Assembly: GCA_023213395.1 (NCBI GenBank)
Contig: CM041465.1
Span: forward strand, 20,956,001-21,020,000
Length of the DNA: 64,000 bases
Origin: Cycas panzhihuaensis
Taxonomy: Eukaryota; Cycadophyta
Reading direction: 5' to 3'
Positions 33,962 to 45,687 of the stretch are shown here, in pieces. Numbering within the stretch: the first letter of the stretch is position 1; each line of letters opens with the position of its first letter. The notes beneath the pieces were generated by a model that worked only from the letters and a program-made list of their open reading frames with translations, had not been told where the DNA came from and searched no databases. A program made the translations under genes and the position numbers.

Positions 33962-34240
33962 ATTATGAGTATTTCTGTATAGCCTTAGTGTTATATTCAT
34001 AATACTCTTTAAATATCATCTTAAAAGATACTTAAGGAACCTAATTAATAATTAGGTACACATGTGACACATGTCCTACATGGAACACATGTTTAGTGCA
34101 TATAACTAACTCAAGCATGTATAAATACATAAGTTATTTCTTCAAGAAATTAATGAAGAGAGAATTTCTTCTATCCTCCTCCTATTCTAATATTATTATG
34201 CATGCTAAGAGCTAAAGATGTTTAAATCTAAATGCATATT
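33962..34240 (+). repeat. 3' LTR of L1
   Basis: About 279 bp, paired with 29880-30161. TATAAATA is visible at about 34117-34124 in this copy, where the other copy has TATATACA. Confidence 0.8.
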
Positions 34241-34245
34241 AGGGT

Positions 34246-35543
34246 CCATCAACTCCAATAATGTGCAGAAGTAGGGATAACAAATTGACGGTGGTTAAAG
34301 TAGTGAAAATCACTAATCAATGAAGAATAAGGGTTAGTTATGATCAATATTTAGACGTGTATGCCATGAACATTGAAAAAGGTGGCTTGTTGGGTGTCAT
34401 ATAAAATTGGTTGGTTAATAAACATATTACAAGAGCTAATAGAAGTGTGTACTAATGGAGATCAAATAATATTGAGGACAACCATGCCTATATACACGTA
34501 AGTCAAGTATATCTCTCATTAAAATGCCACAAAATTCAATGAAATAAGCATGCTTTTGGTTGTTGTTTTTTATCATATTTCTTCTTAGCATATATGGACA
34601 TGATTGGAGCTATACTAGTGTTTTTATATTTATATATGAGTTATAGAATGAATGTACAATAGTAGAAGTTAGTGTTTATACTAAGGTAGGCCACTTCATT
34701 AAAGATTTTTTTTGCATTTATGAGAGTATTGGAGACTTATGTGCATAAGTTAAGCTTAGAATAGTTGTATTAAGGTTGGATAGGTGCTTTCAAAGGTGGT
34801 TAGGTTATGTTTAGGCCATGTACTAGTTGTACAGATGAGTGCAATCCTATATCTATAGTCGTTGGTCTGAATAAGGGTGTGTGTAGATCCACCTCCGCCT
34901 TTTCGAGTTTGTGGTTACCACCCATCTTCTTATCTCTCCATGTGAGGTTTATGAGGATTTATATCATTATTTTGATATATTTTAGCTATGATTTATACTT
35001 AGTGATATATCTTGATATATTTTAATATAAAATCTCCACGTAGGTTTAATTCGAATGGACACCTTTTTTTAGAAAGTTGCAACTCATAGAATATACCTTT
35101 TAGTATATTCCCCTCAATATAACTCCATAAAAAGGCCCCTTTCACCATTGATATTACATGATAGTTCATAGTGTGAAGATAAATGAAGCACTTTTGAGCA
35201 TATTTGAGATGTTCTCAAGTCATTTTGATTGTGGATTGAAGGTATTTTTTTCTTGGAGATCGTGTATTATTATTGTGAGAAGGATTCCTTAGTTCTTAGA
35301 GCATATTATTAAGTGACTTAGGGGTCATTTTTAAGACTTTTTTAGTACATTTAAGGGCATTTATTGCCATTTTTTAGGGGAGAATAGTCAATGAGCTACC
35401 TAAGGCATGAATAGTCAATGTTTAGAGTACCCTCAAAGTGTATGCCTGAGCTAGAGAAGACCATAGAGTGTACTTTTATTTAGAAGATTTATTAAACAAT
35501 TGTTTAGTGTTATTTTAACTCATGTTTAAGCCTATTTCTCAAG
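34246..35543 (+). other. Leader of copia B
   Basis: About 1.3 kb between the L1 insertion and gag, without a supported frame. Short open frames here show no family motif. T-rich runs and TATTTTGATATATTTTA-like repeats occur near 34970-35030. Confidence 0.5.
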
Positions 35544-36180
35544 ATGGAATGTATTATACTGAAGGTTATCTTTAATGGTAACAATTTCAATAAGTGGAAG
35601 ACTAAAATGAAGCTTATTTTGATGATGAATCAACTATGGGGTATCACTAAGGCAAAGGTGCATGTGATTCTATTAGATCATAAAGAGTGTGTTTGACTCA
35701 AAGAGAAGAAGTTTATTATTGTGGGATTGTTAAAACTATCACTGGAACCAGACCAAAGAGCTTTGGTTCATAATATACAAGAATAGAGGAAATTTGGACA
35801 AAATTATGTGAAACCTTTGAGAAAAAAAAGACAAATAGATAGGTATACTTCGAGGTTTTCAAACTATATATGGTAGAGATGAGGTGATGGAGGCAGAAAC
35901 TTTTGATGGTTTTAAAAACCTTATTCTAGTAGAGGATGTGAAGCTAAAACATCATGGTATACTTAGAGGTTTTGAATCAAGGCAGGCCTTAGCCATGAAG
36001 ACTCAAAGGAAGGAGGCCACTTAGGAGGAGAAGATCACATAGAGGTTTAGAAATGGTTCATAGGAAAAGAAGAAATTCAATGGAAAATGTAATTACTATA
36101 AGAAGGAGGTCATACAAAGAAGAACTATTAGTTCAAGAGACATGACAAGCACAAAGTAAGCCAAGATAATAAAGGAAAGA
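35544..36180 (+). pseudogene. Copia B gag
   Basis: Start at the ATG 35544-35546. The N-terminus includes FNGNNFNKWKTKMKLILMMN and QLWGITKAK, a typical UBN2 gag opening. Further on are LEPDQRALVHNIQE and, in another frame, HHGILRGFESRQALAMK-like text. The zinc-knuckle area near 36070-36110 (NGKCNYYKK) has lost its pattern. Frame changes and stops are frequent. Confidence 0.7.
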
Positions 36181-36629
36181 GTGTTGTTGCATATTATATT
36201 AGAGTAAAACCCTTATCAACTAAGTCAGGTTAGAGAGATTATTAAATTCTTGACTCTAGAGTGTAGAAGTATATCTCTTACTAGAAGTGCAACTTTGATA
36301 TAGTAAACAAAAATTATAATGGTGTTAAAGTCATCTTTAGAGATGCTCGCATATTATTGGTGGAAGGTATCAAAGAAGTATCCATTATAAGTGGTAAATT
36401 TACTGAGGTATATTACATACCCAAGAGGTAGTTGAACCTTCTTTCAGCCTGTGAGATTTATAAACAAGTTATGAAGGTGGAACTATACTATGATAGATGC
36501 TTGATTAAGGATCTAAAGCAAAATTTCTTTGTCATTACTACTAGAAAAGTCAAAGATAACTTTTAGGTATTTAAGAAATTTCAATCTCAGAAGAAGCCTT
36601 ATGCCTTTGTTGCTAATGCTAATGATGTG
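36181..36629 (+). pseudogene. Copia B protease
   Basis: The active site region reads ILDSRV-stop-KYIS at 36246-36280; the Gly after Asp-Ser is now Arg, so the DSG triad is broken. Then come VKVIFRDARILLVEGIKEVS, VYYIPKR and LNLLSACEIYK, the last two typical of the copia protease end. Non-functional. Confidence 0.65.
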
Positions 36630-37425
36630 AGTAAAATTTGACATAATCGCCTAGGATACCTTAACTATAGGAGTATTTCATTGCTGAAGAGTTTGAAGAT
36701 GGTAGAAGGATTGCCATCAGTTTCTTAATCAGATGGTGCCTATGAAGAGTGTATATATGACAAGCATCATTACTTCCCTTTTTGTTGGGATAATGCCTGG
36801 AGAGCCAAGGAGAAGTTAGAGCTTATGAATTTAGATATAATGGGACCACTCACAAACCCTTCGATGTCAAGAGCTTGTTACATTGTTGTGTTTGTAGGTG
36901 ATTACATTAGGAAGGCTTGGGTATATATTCTTAAGAACAAGTCAAATATATTTGATTACTTCCATGACTGGAAAGTAATGGTAGAAAATGAAAGTGATAA
37001 GAAGATCAAGTAACTAAGAAGTGATAATGGTAAGGAATATGACAATCATATATTTAATCAATTCTACCATGATCATGGTATAAAGTAGGAATCGATGGTT
37101 TTGTATATCCCATAGCAAAATGGAGTTGCTAAAAGGAAGAACCATACCATGATGGAGATGGTGAGGTATATGGTACACATTAGAAACCTACCACTATTAT
37201 TTTGGGAAAAGGTTGTGGTGGCTACTATGCATATTTTGAACTAGGTGCCTACTTAGGCAGTTCATAGCATGACCCTCAAAGAAAAATATACTAGTTGGAA
37301 GCCTATCATTAACCATTTAAGAACTTTTGGGTGTACTAGATTAGAAGAGTCTAAAGTATATATTCATAGGATATTATGATCAAAATAAATCTTATAGACT
37401 ATGAGATCAATAAGGGAAGAAGGTT
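36630..37425 (+). pseudogene. Copia B pre-integrase and integrase
   Basis: Visible are HNRLGYLNYRSISLLKSLK, the DKHHYFPF zinc-region remnant, LELMNLDIMGPLT with the first catalytic Asp, DYIRKAWVYILKNKSN, LRSDNGKEYDNHIF with the second Asp, and QNGVAKRKNHTMMEMVR, where Lys replaces the third catalytic acid (Glu). The C-terminal part ends near 37370 with LRTFGCTR and IHRIL. Stops stand at several Gln positions. Confidence 0.8.
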
Positions 37426-38600
37426 ATGGTTAGCCAGGATATAAAATTTGATGAGTCATTAATATATCATGTTAATAGATCATCAGAAGAACCTTTTTAT
37501 CCCCCGCTACTCCCATTCCCATATTTATTAGGTGAAGAGGAAAATGAGTTAGTCAATTTAATACATGAGAAAGCAAGACCAAGTGGGTCAAGTAATAGTG
37601 AGAAGCCATTGTAAGAAGAAGCACCTCTAGCAATAGATCGTTCTATACCTTTATGGGTAAGGAAGACTTTTGAAGTTTTTGGTGTGGCAATGCATACCCT
37701 TGCTAATGATAGAAGAACTAAAAGTTAGCATACTAGTCAAACTCTACTAATAGATACCGATAACTCTAGTAATCCTAATTTATTTGATGAGGCAAACAGA
37801 GATCCATATTGGAGAGTTATGATAAAGGAAGAATATGGTTTGTTGATGAAGAATGATACATGGGATTTGGTTTTGCTCCCTCTAATGAAGAACCTTGTTA
37901 GATATAAGTGGGTCTATAAGATGAAGTTTTGATTGAATGGAGAGGTGGATAACTATAAGGCTAGCCTTATCACTGAAGGATTTAAACAAAAAGAGGGAAT
38001 TAACTATGAGGAGATGTTTGCACCAGTCTCTAGAATGACAACAGTCTAGTTTATCATTTCCTTAGCAACTGCTTATGGTTGGGAGTTATACTAGATGGAT
38101 ATCAAGTTCAAATTTCTTAATGGATATCTAAATAAGGAGATATATATATATCACAACCTTTAGGATTCATTAAGGAAGGCTAGGAGCATCTTGTATTCTA
38201 GTTAAAGAAATCAATCTACAGCTTGAAATAAGCACCCCATGCTTGGTATGAGAAGATTAGATGCCAAGTTAAAAGTTGAAGGTTTTAAATTTTCTAAACT
38301 TGATATGAACTTATATGTGAAAAGAAGAGGGATTTCAATAGTTGTAAGTATGGTGTATATGGTTGATTTAATCATGGATGGTAACTATGATAAGACTATA
38401 ATAGAAGTCAAGTCTAATTTGGGAGCTTCCTTTGACATGATAGACCTTGGAAGCCTTTCCTATTTCTTGGGTATTTAGATCAGGCAGATGGATAATAGGT
38501 TTATATTGTTGTAATCATATTATATGAAGAACCTACTAGAGAAGTTTGGGATGTAGAATTATAAACCTATTGTAACATCATTTGTCAAGGGTGTAAGATT
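37426..38600 (+). pseudogene. Copia B linker and reverse transcriptase
   Basis: A Ser/Pro/Glu-rich linker (37426-37790) leads into RT: DPYWRVMIKEEYGLLMKNDT, RYKWVYKMKF, INYEEMFAPVSRMTTV, KFKFLNGYLNKEI, then YMVDLIMDGNYDKT near 38356-38397 and IDLGSLSYFLGI. The catalytic YVDD box reads Y-M-V-D: the first catalytic Asp is Val. Frame changes occur near 38150 and 38230. The enzyme is inactive for this reason alone. Confidence 0.8.
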
Positions 38601-39118
38601 GTACAAGGATATAAGCAAGCCCTTTATAGATAGAATGAAGTATTGCTAGTTGATAGGGAGTCTAATCTACTTAACTCATACTAGACTAGATATCACCTAT
38701 GTTATTGGATTAGTTTCTTGCTATATGTAAAATCCTTAGGAGCCTCATTAGGTTGTAGCAAAGTGGGTTCTAAAATACCTAAAAGGGAAAATCAATCTTG
38801 ATCTTGAATACCATGGAGGTGAGAAGACAAGGTTTCATGGCTACATAAATGTAGATTGGGGAGGAGACTATAACGATTAGAAGTCCACTACTAGATACAT
38901 ATTTAGTGTTAGTAATGGATTTATTTTGTGGGAGTTAAATAAGCAATAAACATTGGTGATATCTTCTATAGAGGTTAAATATCAAGGACTTAATGTTGGT
39001 GCAAAGGAAACTATATGGTTACAAGGTCTCTTGGAGTTTCTAATGGACATTTGATTATGTTTGTTGATAGTTTGAGTACCATTCATCTGCCAAGGAATCC
39101 AGCATTTCATGCATATAT
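38601..39118 (+). pseudogene. Copia B RNase H, first part
   Basis: Text: LIGSLIYLTHTRLDITYVIG, VLKYLKGKINLDLEYHG, STTRYIFSVSNGFILWE and ISSIEVKYQGLNVGAKETIW. The DNA is cut at 39118 by gypsy G1 and continues at 45409. The sequence TATAT (39114-39118) is the target duplication. Confidence 0.75.
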
Positions 39119-39492
39119 TGGGATGTTTCTTCTCACTGATACTCTTGAGATAGTAGTGAATTTAACAGTCGCAATAGTGTCTACTTATCCAACAAAGCAA
39201 ACAAGCTAACCAAGAGCTTCACAGGAACACCAGAGCACTAAATGATCACCAAAAGATAAAAAGTACCGCAACATAATCTTTATAAAAATGTTCTATCAAG
39301 ATAACCATCATTTACAATTTATGACCCTTATATGGACAAAATAAGATCTTATACATGTAATCCTATTGGTGGCCTAAGCGGCCTTACATTCTATTGGATG
39401 CTAGTGCCCATGCATACTATTGGGCTGCTAGGCAGCACATGCACAAAGTTCCATAGTGGTTTACATAACTTAGCCAGATAAGTTATGTAACA
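39119..39492 (-). repeat. 3' LTR of G1
   Basis: 374 bp, paired with 45030-45403. It contains CCTATTGGTGGCCTAAG and TCCATAGTGGTTTACATAAC, both kept in the partner. Confidence 0.95.
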
Positions 39493-39554
39493 AGTCCCCT
39501 CCCTTAAGATGCCGAGTCCTCAAGGCAGGTGAGATGCAGGTGCATTTTGATAAA

Positions 39555-40914
39555 CTCATTAGACTCCCAAGTTGCTTCATTGGAGGTGCAGCCTATCCAC
39601 TGTATCAAATATTCTAAAATGGACTGATTCTAAAGACGTCATTATCTGGTAGCTAGGATATGTTCTGGAGGTATGGACAAGGTTTACTCTTCATCCAAAA
39701 TTGGAAGGGTTGTTTAGGGAGTATGGGTTTTGCTTAGACACTTCTAAAGACAGCAAACATGAAAAACATTATAGATGTTTGTGGTAGGGGGAAGGTCGAG
39801 AGCATATACAACATCACCAATACGTTTAAAGAGTTTATATGGACCATAATATTGAGGGCTAAGTTTGTGGTTCTTATGATGGCGAAGGGATTATTGCTTA
39901 TAGGGTTGGAGACGAAGAAATACTAAATCCTTAATATTGAAGGAGCAATCAGAGCAATGGTAGTCTGCTAATTGTTTCATTTGATTTTGGGCCGTGGATA
40001 AGTTTTGTTTAAGGGTATGGAGAATTTGGTCCATACACTGTAATTTTTATTGCACTGCTGCTATACAGAGGTTGGTAACTAAGGAGTGGTGGGACGAAGG
40101 GGGATACCCATAGAGAGCCAAAAATGGGGACATTCCAATGGCTGAATGATGTGAGGAGTTGTACCAATACTTAGCTAGAGCTAGCCATGATGTCCATTTA
40201 GACTTATGGTCAGATGTAAAGCAATGTAAGTAGGTCTTTAGAGTTTTGTTAAGGACCTCAGATTGGCCATCGGTCTGTGGATGGTATGTATAACTCATGT
40301 TGAATGATATACCTGATGCACATAATAGCTCTTGCCAAAAGGAGCTAGTGAATTTTGGGTCGTGATCACATATAATGGTGGATGGAAAACTGTGCAAATG
40401 AAATATTGTCTGGATGTAGATGTCAGCGATGCGTAAGGCTTTATAGGTTGTGTGGATGGATAAGAAGTGGGCATATTTTTTCAACCAATCTATGACTACT
40501 AAAATGGAGTCATATCTAGCAAATGGTGGTAGGCCCATTATAAAGTCCATGGCAATATCTTGCCATTTACCTTGTGGGATGTGCAATGGTTGAAGGAGGC
40601 CCAGTTGGGGTTTTATATCAGCTTTGTTACATTGGCATGTATCATATTTTGAGACAAAGGTAAGGATGGTGGATTTTATTACTGGCCAAAAGAAGTCAGA
40701 ACGAATCCTACGGTAAGTTTTATCAAAATTAGAGTGGCCGCCAAGAGGGGAAGAATGATATTCTGATAAAATCCATGGGATAAAAGATGAGAGGGGATGG
40801 ATGAATATGCGATTTTGGTATAAGAGAAGATTATTATGAATAGACCAATCCTTATGAGTGTGGACCTTATTGGCCCAACGCGTAAAATCATGTTGGTTTT
40901 GGTTAGCCATGGCT
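39555..40914 (-). pseudogene. G1 integrase with C-terminal chromodomain
   Basis: The integrase reads GGHSNFDKTYRRIRSDFFWP, YDTCQCNKADIKPQ (first Cys of the HHCC zinc site is Tyr), WQDIAMDFIMGLPPF, TIICDHDPKFTSSFWQELL and YHPQTDGQSEVLNKTLK, so the D, D and E of the active site are all present. 287 codons are open (40047-40910). Downstream come PQYYGPYKLFKRIGDVVYAL and a chromodomain: LEYLIQWIGCTSNEATWES near 39570-39640. Chromodomains steer chromovirus integration to marked chromatin. Stops occur between the open block and the chromodomain. Confidence 0.88.
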
Positions 40915-42170
40915 AAATCCTATAGCCATATCAGTTGTGGGGAGGAAATGGCATAAATGGTGGGGTCCTTAGTATGATCGATGCTATTTCCAAGTGTAGG
41001 TGAAGGTAACCTCGAGAGAGCATCTGCCATAATGTTATCTTTCCCCTTTTTATATGTGATTGTAAAATCAAAAACTTGGAGATTGTCAACCCATTTTTCC
41101 TGCTCCTCTGAGAGGACTGGTTGATCTAGTAAACGATGAAGGCTATGATGATCAGTGAGGATAGTGAATTTAGAACCAAGTAGATACTGTCACCACTTGT
41201 TAACAGTATGGAGGATGGCCTGCATTTCTTTTTAATAGGTGGAAAGTCTAAACTCGTGATCTTTGAGTTTTCGACTTTCGAAAGTAATGGGGTGGAAGTC
41301 TTGCATTAAGACCGCACCTAATCCAAACCCAGAGGCATCGCATTCTAATTAGAAAGGCCGAGAAAAGTCAGGGGAGGCTAAGACTGGGGTGGTTGTCATG
41401 ACCTCCTTTAAATGGATGAAGGCCTTATTCGCTAAGGGGGACCACTAGAAGGAATCCTTCCGAAGTAAGTGGGTTAAGGGAGTGGTTAGGGTGGCATAAT
41501 TTTGAATGAACCGTCGATAGAATCTAGTAAGTCCTAGGAAAGCCTACAATTAGGTCAGGGTTTTTGGGGTTGGCCAATTAGTAATGATAGAGATTTTATC
41601 AGGATCTACCTGAACCACTACAAAGGATATAATATGCCCAAGGTACTGTAATTTAGATTTCCCAAATTCACATTTGAAGAGCTTAGCATACAGTTTATTC
41701 TCATCTAGGATTTAAAGGACTATTTCTAGATATTGGATGTGGGCTGGCATGTTTGAGCTATAAATAAGAATATCATCAAAGAAGACGATGACAAATTTCC
41801 ATAAGTATGGGGAAAAGATCTTGTTCACAAGGGCCTGAAAGGTGGCCAGAGCATTGCATAGGCCAAAGGGCATGACTTGAAACTCAAAATGGCCATGGTG
41901 GGTTTGGAAAGCTGTTTTATGTTGATCTTCTGGCAAGATGATGATTTGGTAGTATCTTGACTGTAAATCAAGTTTGGTGAAAATTGTAGCGTCATGAATT
42001 TCATCTAATATGTCATCAATTTGTGGCATAGGAAACTTATTTTTTATGGTGATTTTATTGAGCGCACGATAGTCAATACAAAGTTGGAAAGAGCCATCCT
42101 TCTTGTGAACTAAGACGATGGGTGTCACATACGGGCTTTTACTAGGTTAGATGATAGCCATGTCCAGCAA
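40915..42170 (-). pseudogene. G1 reverse transcriptase and RNase H
   Basis: RT (41712-42128 open) shows [52 protein letters not shown] and the catalytic [10 protein letters not shown], with both Asp kept. It continues as FGKSKLQYLGHIIS and LGLTRFYRRFIQNYA. RNase H follows with LECDASGFGLGAVLMQD, RLSTYQKE-like text with a stop at Gln, and ILTDHHSLHRLLDQPVLS, ending at GKDNIMADALSRLPS. About six stops, chiefly at Gln or Trp, interrupt it. Confidence 0.85.
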
Positions 42171-42689
42171 TTCCTATGTGATTGTTTCAATTTCATTTTT
42201 TTGGAAATAGGAATTTCTATATGGTTAAAGGCTTATTGGGTCATGCAAACTTTGTAACTCAATAGTATGGTAAAAGCCTCGATCAGGTGGGGGGCTAGCA
42301 GGTAACAGAGTAAATATAGATTGGTATCAATCTAATACTTGCTGGATATCAGGGTGGATACCCGAGGGGGCCTAGATATGGTTAAGATGAATGATGTATT
42401 TGATGTTACCATTGAGTTAGTGGCGCATTTGTGAGAGTGAGATTACTTTGTTTGGGGGATCTTGCATCATATAAAGTTTATGAGAGCAACCATGTGATCT
42501 TTAAACATAATGAAGGGGGTTGTGGGTGAGTTATTGGTGCTATAAATTCCTAGACTCTAGAGCCATTATACGCCAATAATTACATCTAACCCACCTATGG
42601 ACAGGGCATAAAAATCAGAGACAAGGGTATATGAGCCAATGTGGACCGTGAGGTTTTTTATTGTTCCCGCACAATGGAGTGTGTGATGA

Positions 42690-43125
42690 CCAAGTAAGGA
42701 GAAAATGAAGCCAGTTTTAGGTTCTATGTAAAGATTCAATTAGTGGGCAATGATGATGTTGATAAAATTTAGTGATGCGCCATCGTCGATCAAAATGGTA
42801 ATTGGGGTTTTCCTAAGTATTCCTTTAATTTGAAGTGGTTCAGGACATGCAATGGAGGTAACTGTGGATAAGGAAACTCCAGGCTTAGGGTTAGGGGGTA
42901 ACTCATCAGCAGGGTGGTCATGGGGTTCATCATCATATTCATGCTCAGTATTAGGGTCATCATCTAAGGGTAAGTCTGGGTCAATTATGAAGACCATCTT
43001 CCTAACTTTACAGATTCTATTATGACCAGTGGTCCATTTTTTAGAACATTGCATACATAGATCAGCTTCCCAATGACATTGTGCCTCTATAGGAGTGATG
43101 TGGATGGACTTCAATGATGATTCCT
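42690..43125 (-). pseudogene. G1 aspartic protease and zinc-knuckle remnant
   Basis: The open stretch begins MKSIHITPIEAQCHWEADLC, where Cys and His spacing suggests the end of the gag zinc region (CHWEADLCMQCSKKW-like). After an acidic Pro-rich linker comes the retropepsin site ILIDDGASLNFI. The usual I-D-S-G-A here reads I-D-D-G-A: catalytic Asp kept, Ser changed. It is followed by stop codons. Confidence 0.75.
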
Positions 43126-44017
43126 CAGTGCACTACTTGAGATATGTAGCTAGGGTGTCCTCTGGTCGTGGGCGTGATCATGGTCTCTAGGACCAGGCCG
43201 TATCAGCTTGTCAGGATCATGAAAACCACACGGAGTCTTGTCTGAATGGTGGAGGTCTTTCTATAGCAAATTCTACGTCTACTGCTTTAGCCATATTAAT
43301 TGCATCCTTTAGAGTGGATAGGGAGACTGTCTTCAAGTGCATTTGGATACCTTCTTTAAGTTCAGATACGTATGTATCTATCTCTATCTGTTTATCAAGT
43401 TGCTGATCAACCTGATTATGTAAAGATTAGAACTTGTCCGTGTAGACTTCAACAGAGGATACTTGCTTTAAACGTGTTAGCTATGTAAAAAAGGATTAAC
43501 TCTAAGTGTCTTCATACTACTCGAAAAAATAGGCAGAGAAGTGCGCCCAAGACTAGTTGGACGGGTACTTTCATTTCCACCATCAGAACTAATGATGCGC
43601 CTTCTTATCTAAGTGAATAGAAGTAAATGTAAGTTGCTCATTCACTGACATTGGGTTGAGTGCAAAGTAAGACTCTAGTTTGCTAATCCAACTTCGTGCA
43701 CTATCCCTATTGAGATTTAGATCAAATATGGGTATGTTGATCTTGTGATGGAATGGTTGTTACTGACATGGAGGCAGAGGTACAATTTGTTGTTGTGCGA
43801 GGCCAACTAGTGGTAGAGGAGAGAAGTTATTCAACCTCTTAATTACATCTTGGACATTAGCATGAGATGCTAGGTTTTGCAATTATGAGCTAAAGTCTGT
43901 GCGAATGGTAGCTACTTCATTTTTAAGCTCATTATGTATGTGGGTGAGATCCTCATTAATTTTGTGGACTTCAGTCTCGAGTGTCAAGATTTTGTCACTA
44001 TTGCTTTGAGGAGCCAT
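43126..44017 (-). pseudogene. G1 gag
   Basis: Start at the ATG 44015-44017: MAPQSNSDKILTLETEVHKI, a coiled-coil-like N-terminus. Then come FDLNLNRDSARSWISKLESY and FALNPMSVNEQ, with the Retrotrans_gag theme of W-x-x-x-L-E-x-Y-F. Later QVDQQLDKQIEIDTYVSELK and MAKAVDVEFAIERP are typical of the gag C-terminus. Stops are numerous between 43440 and 43600. Confidence 0.75.
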
Positions 44018-45013
44018 GGAGAAAGGGCATAAAGAGGTGGGAATAAGTAGAAAGAAGGGGAATGAATGAAGTAGGAAAGATCAAGAAAGAACAAGACGTA
44101 AGAAAAAGGGGGTTGTTAAGGGAAAGAGAGGGGGGAATAGGGGGGTTTATGGGGTGTCTATAGCCTATTGACCCCAAAGAAAGTTACATAAACAAGATAT
44201 CAAGTTCTTTCAATAGTGCAAAAAGCTTGTGAAGTGTGGAAGGTGGGGGGGGGTGGGTGAGGTGGGACCCACCGGTGACTAGGTACTAAAAATTGAGAAA
44301 ATTTATAGTATATACCAACCTAGTGCAAATTGACTAGTACGATGTGCTGATCAAAATGAGGTATATACCTACAAGGGTAAATTTTCTCGCTGACGAGCTT
44401 TTTCTTTTTTTTTTTTTCTTTTCCTCTTTCTTTTTTTTTTTTTTTTTTTTTTTAATTATGAGGTAGCTTACAGTCTTAACCTACCAACCACTAGACAAGG
44501 TGCCTATGCTGGAAAATGATTAGGACCTAAATATGGGGTCCTCCTATATACCTAAAGGTACGTAGAGGCACACTGCTATAGCCAGGTTCTATTTAGGGTT
44601 TGGCTCAGGAGTGATACTCTAATCTTTCACGCAAAGGGTATGAGGGCCACTATGTGCTTGGCCAAAATAACAAAACCCTACGATACCCAAGAAAGGAGGT
44701 GGGAGGGAGAGAATTAGGCACCCAGTGAGGTTATCTACCTTTAAGATATACTTCAATGCCAGAATTAAAAAATAGGAATGGAATTAAAACCAGATGAAAG
44801 ACAAGGGATAAAGTACTAAAGTTACCTGGGAAAAGAATTTCCTTTTTCTCCCGATGCTTGGACTATCCCGATACTGTTCCTTAATCTCCATGGAGAGAGT
44901 ACTAAGTGAATGTCTTTCCTCGATCTCTACTAGGGTAGAGAGAGTACTCGATCTAATAGGGAAAAAAAATAAATAAATTCTGGACTTTTGGGCAGCCTCC
45001 CATGATCTCGACG
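44018..45013 (-). other. G1 leader with long T tract
   Basis: About 1 kb of non-coding leader from PBS to gag. A pyrimidine tract of T runs broken by C occupies 44401-44453 and a G run lies at 44246-44256. The minus-strand open frame at 44784-45083 overlaps the PBS and LTR and is not a gene. Confidence 0.6.
44401..44453. repeat. Poly(T)/(C) low-complexity tract
   Basis: About 53 bases of T with a few C, lying in the G1 leader; an A-rich tract on the transcribed strand. Confidence 0.9.
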
Positions 45014-45029
45014 CAGCTCTAATACCACT

Positions 45030-45403
45030 TGGGATGTTTCTTCTCGTTGATACTCTTGAGATAGCAGAGAATTTGACAGTCACAGCAGTGTCTACTTATC
45101 CAACAAAGCAAACAAGCTAACCAAGAGCTTCACATGAATACTAGAGCGCTAAATGATCACCAAAAGATAGAAAGTACTACAGGACAATCTTTATAAAAAT
45201 GTTCTATCAAGATAACCATCATTTACAATTTATAACTCTTATATAGATAAAATGGGGTCTTATACATGTAATCCTATTGGTGGCCTAAGTGGCCTTACAT
45301 TCTATTAGACGGCAGTGCCCATGCATACTATTGGTCTGCTAGGTGGCACATGCACAAAGTTCCATAGTGGTTTACATAACTTAGCTGGATAAGTTATGTA
45401 ACA
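45030..45403 (-). repeat. 5' LTR of G1
   Basis: 374 bp, paired with 39119-39492. It follows the PBS and is followed by TATAT. Differences from the partner are mostly transitions. Confidence 0.95.
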
Positions 45404-45408
45404 TATAT

Positions 45409-45687
45409 AAAGCACATCAAGATTTAGCACCATTACATATGTGAATAGATTAAGTCAGGGAAGCTATAGCTCAACTATTATTTGAGTGAATTCCAACTTA
45501 TAGATATGCTCACCAATCCACTCATTGAAGATCAATTCGTAAATATACATACCAAATTAGGACTCATCGATGTTATCCTTGAGGGGGGATGTATCGACTA
45601 GGATAAAGAAGTTGTAGGATAGTCTCGACTTTCATGATAACATAACTATTGTAAATTACAAGTTCCCCACATTCACATTAAGGGGGA
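45409..45687 (+). pseudogene. Copia B RNase H, last part, and polypurine tract
   Basis: The copia C-terminus resumes after G1: TKHIKI-x-HHYICE-like text, LIDMLTNPLIEDQFVN and TKLGLIDVILEGG, the counterpart of the usual D-I-F-T-K-P-L end. A short 3' untranslated part ends in ATTAAGGGGGA, the polypurine tract before the LTR at 45688. Confidence 0.75.

Larger units (their letters stand above)
29880..34240 (+). mobile_element. L1: non-autonomous LTR element that carries gene-derived sequence
   Basis: About 4.36 kb with LTRs at about 29880-30161 and 33962-34240. Both contain ATTCATAATACTCTTT, AGATACTTAAGGAACCTAAT and TGACACATGTCCTACATGGA. The target duplication AGGGT is at 29875-29879 and 34241-34245. 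The PBS TGGTATCAAAGCC at 30165-30177 lies three bases past the LTR. A purine tract AGTAGGGAGGAAA precedes the 3' LTR. The internal region lacks any recognisable protease, integrase or RT. It holds an FG-nucleoporin-like fragment, an unidentified minus-strand frame and a minisatellite. LTR ends are accurate to a few bases; they do not read TG...CA. Confidence 0.85.
39119..45403 (-). mobile_element. G1: Ty3/gypsy chromovirus, structurally complete
   Basis: 6,285 bp with two 374-bp LTRs (39119-39492, 45030-45403) beginning TGGGATGTTTC and ending GTAACA. The target duplication TATAT is perfect (39114-39118, 45404-45408). The PBS on the minus strand, AGTGGTATTAGAGCTG at 45014-45029, adjoins the 5' LTR. 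A polypurine tract CTTAAGGGAGGGGACT lies at 39493-39508. Gene order is gag, protease, RT, RNase H, integrase, chromodomain, which defines chromoviruses. LTR identity is about 90% by eye. It disrupts the RNase H of copia B. Several stops at Gln and Trp positions inactivate it. Confidence 0.95.

Noticed and set aside
44784-45083. Minus-strand open frame of 99 codons
   Set aside because: It spans the G1 leader, PBS and LTR start, so it cannot be a separate gene.
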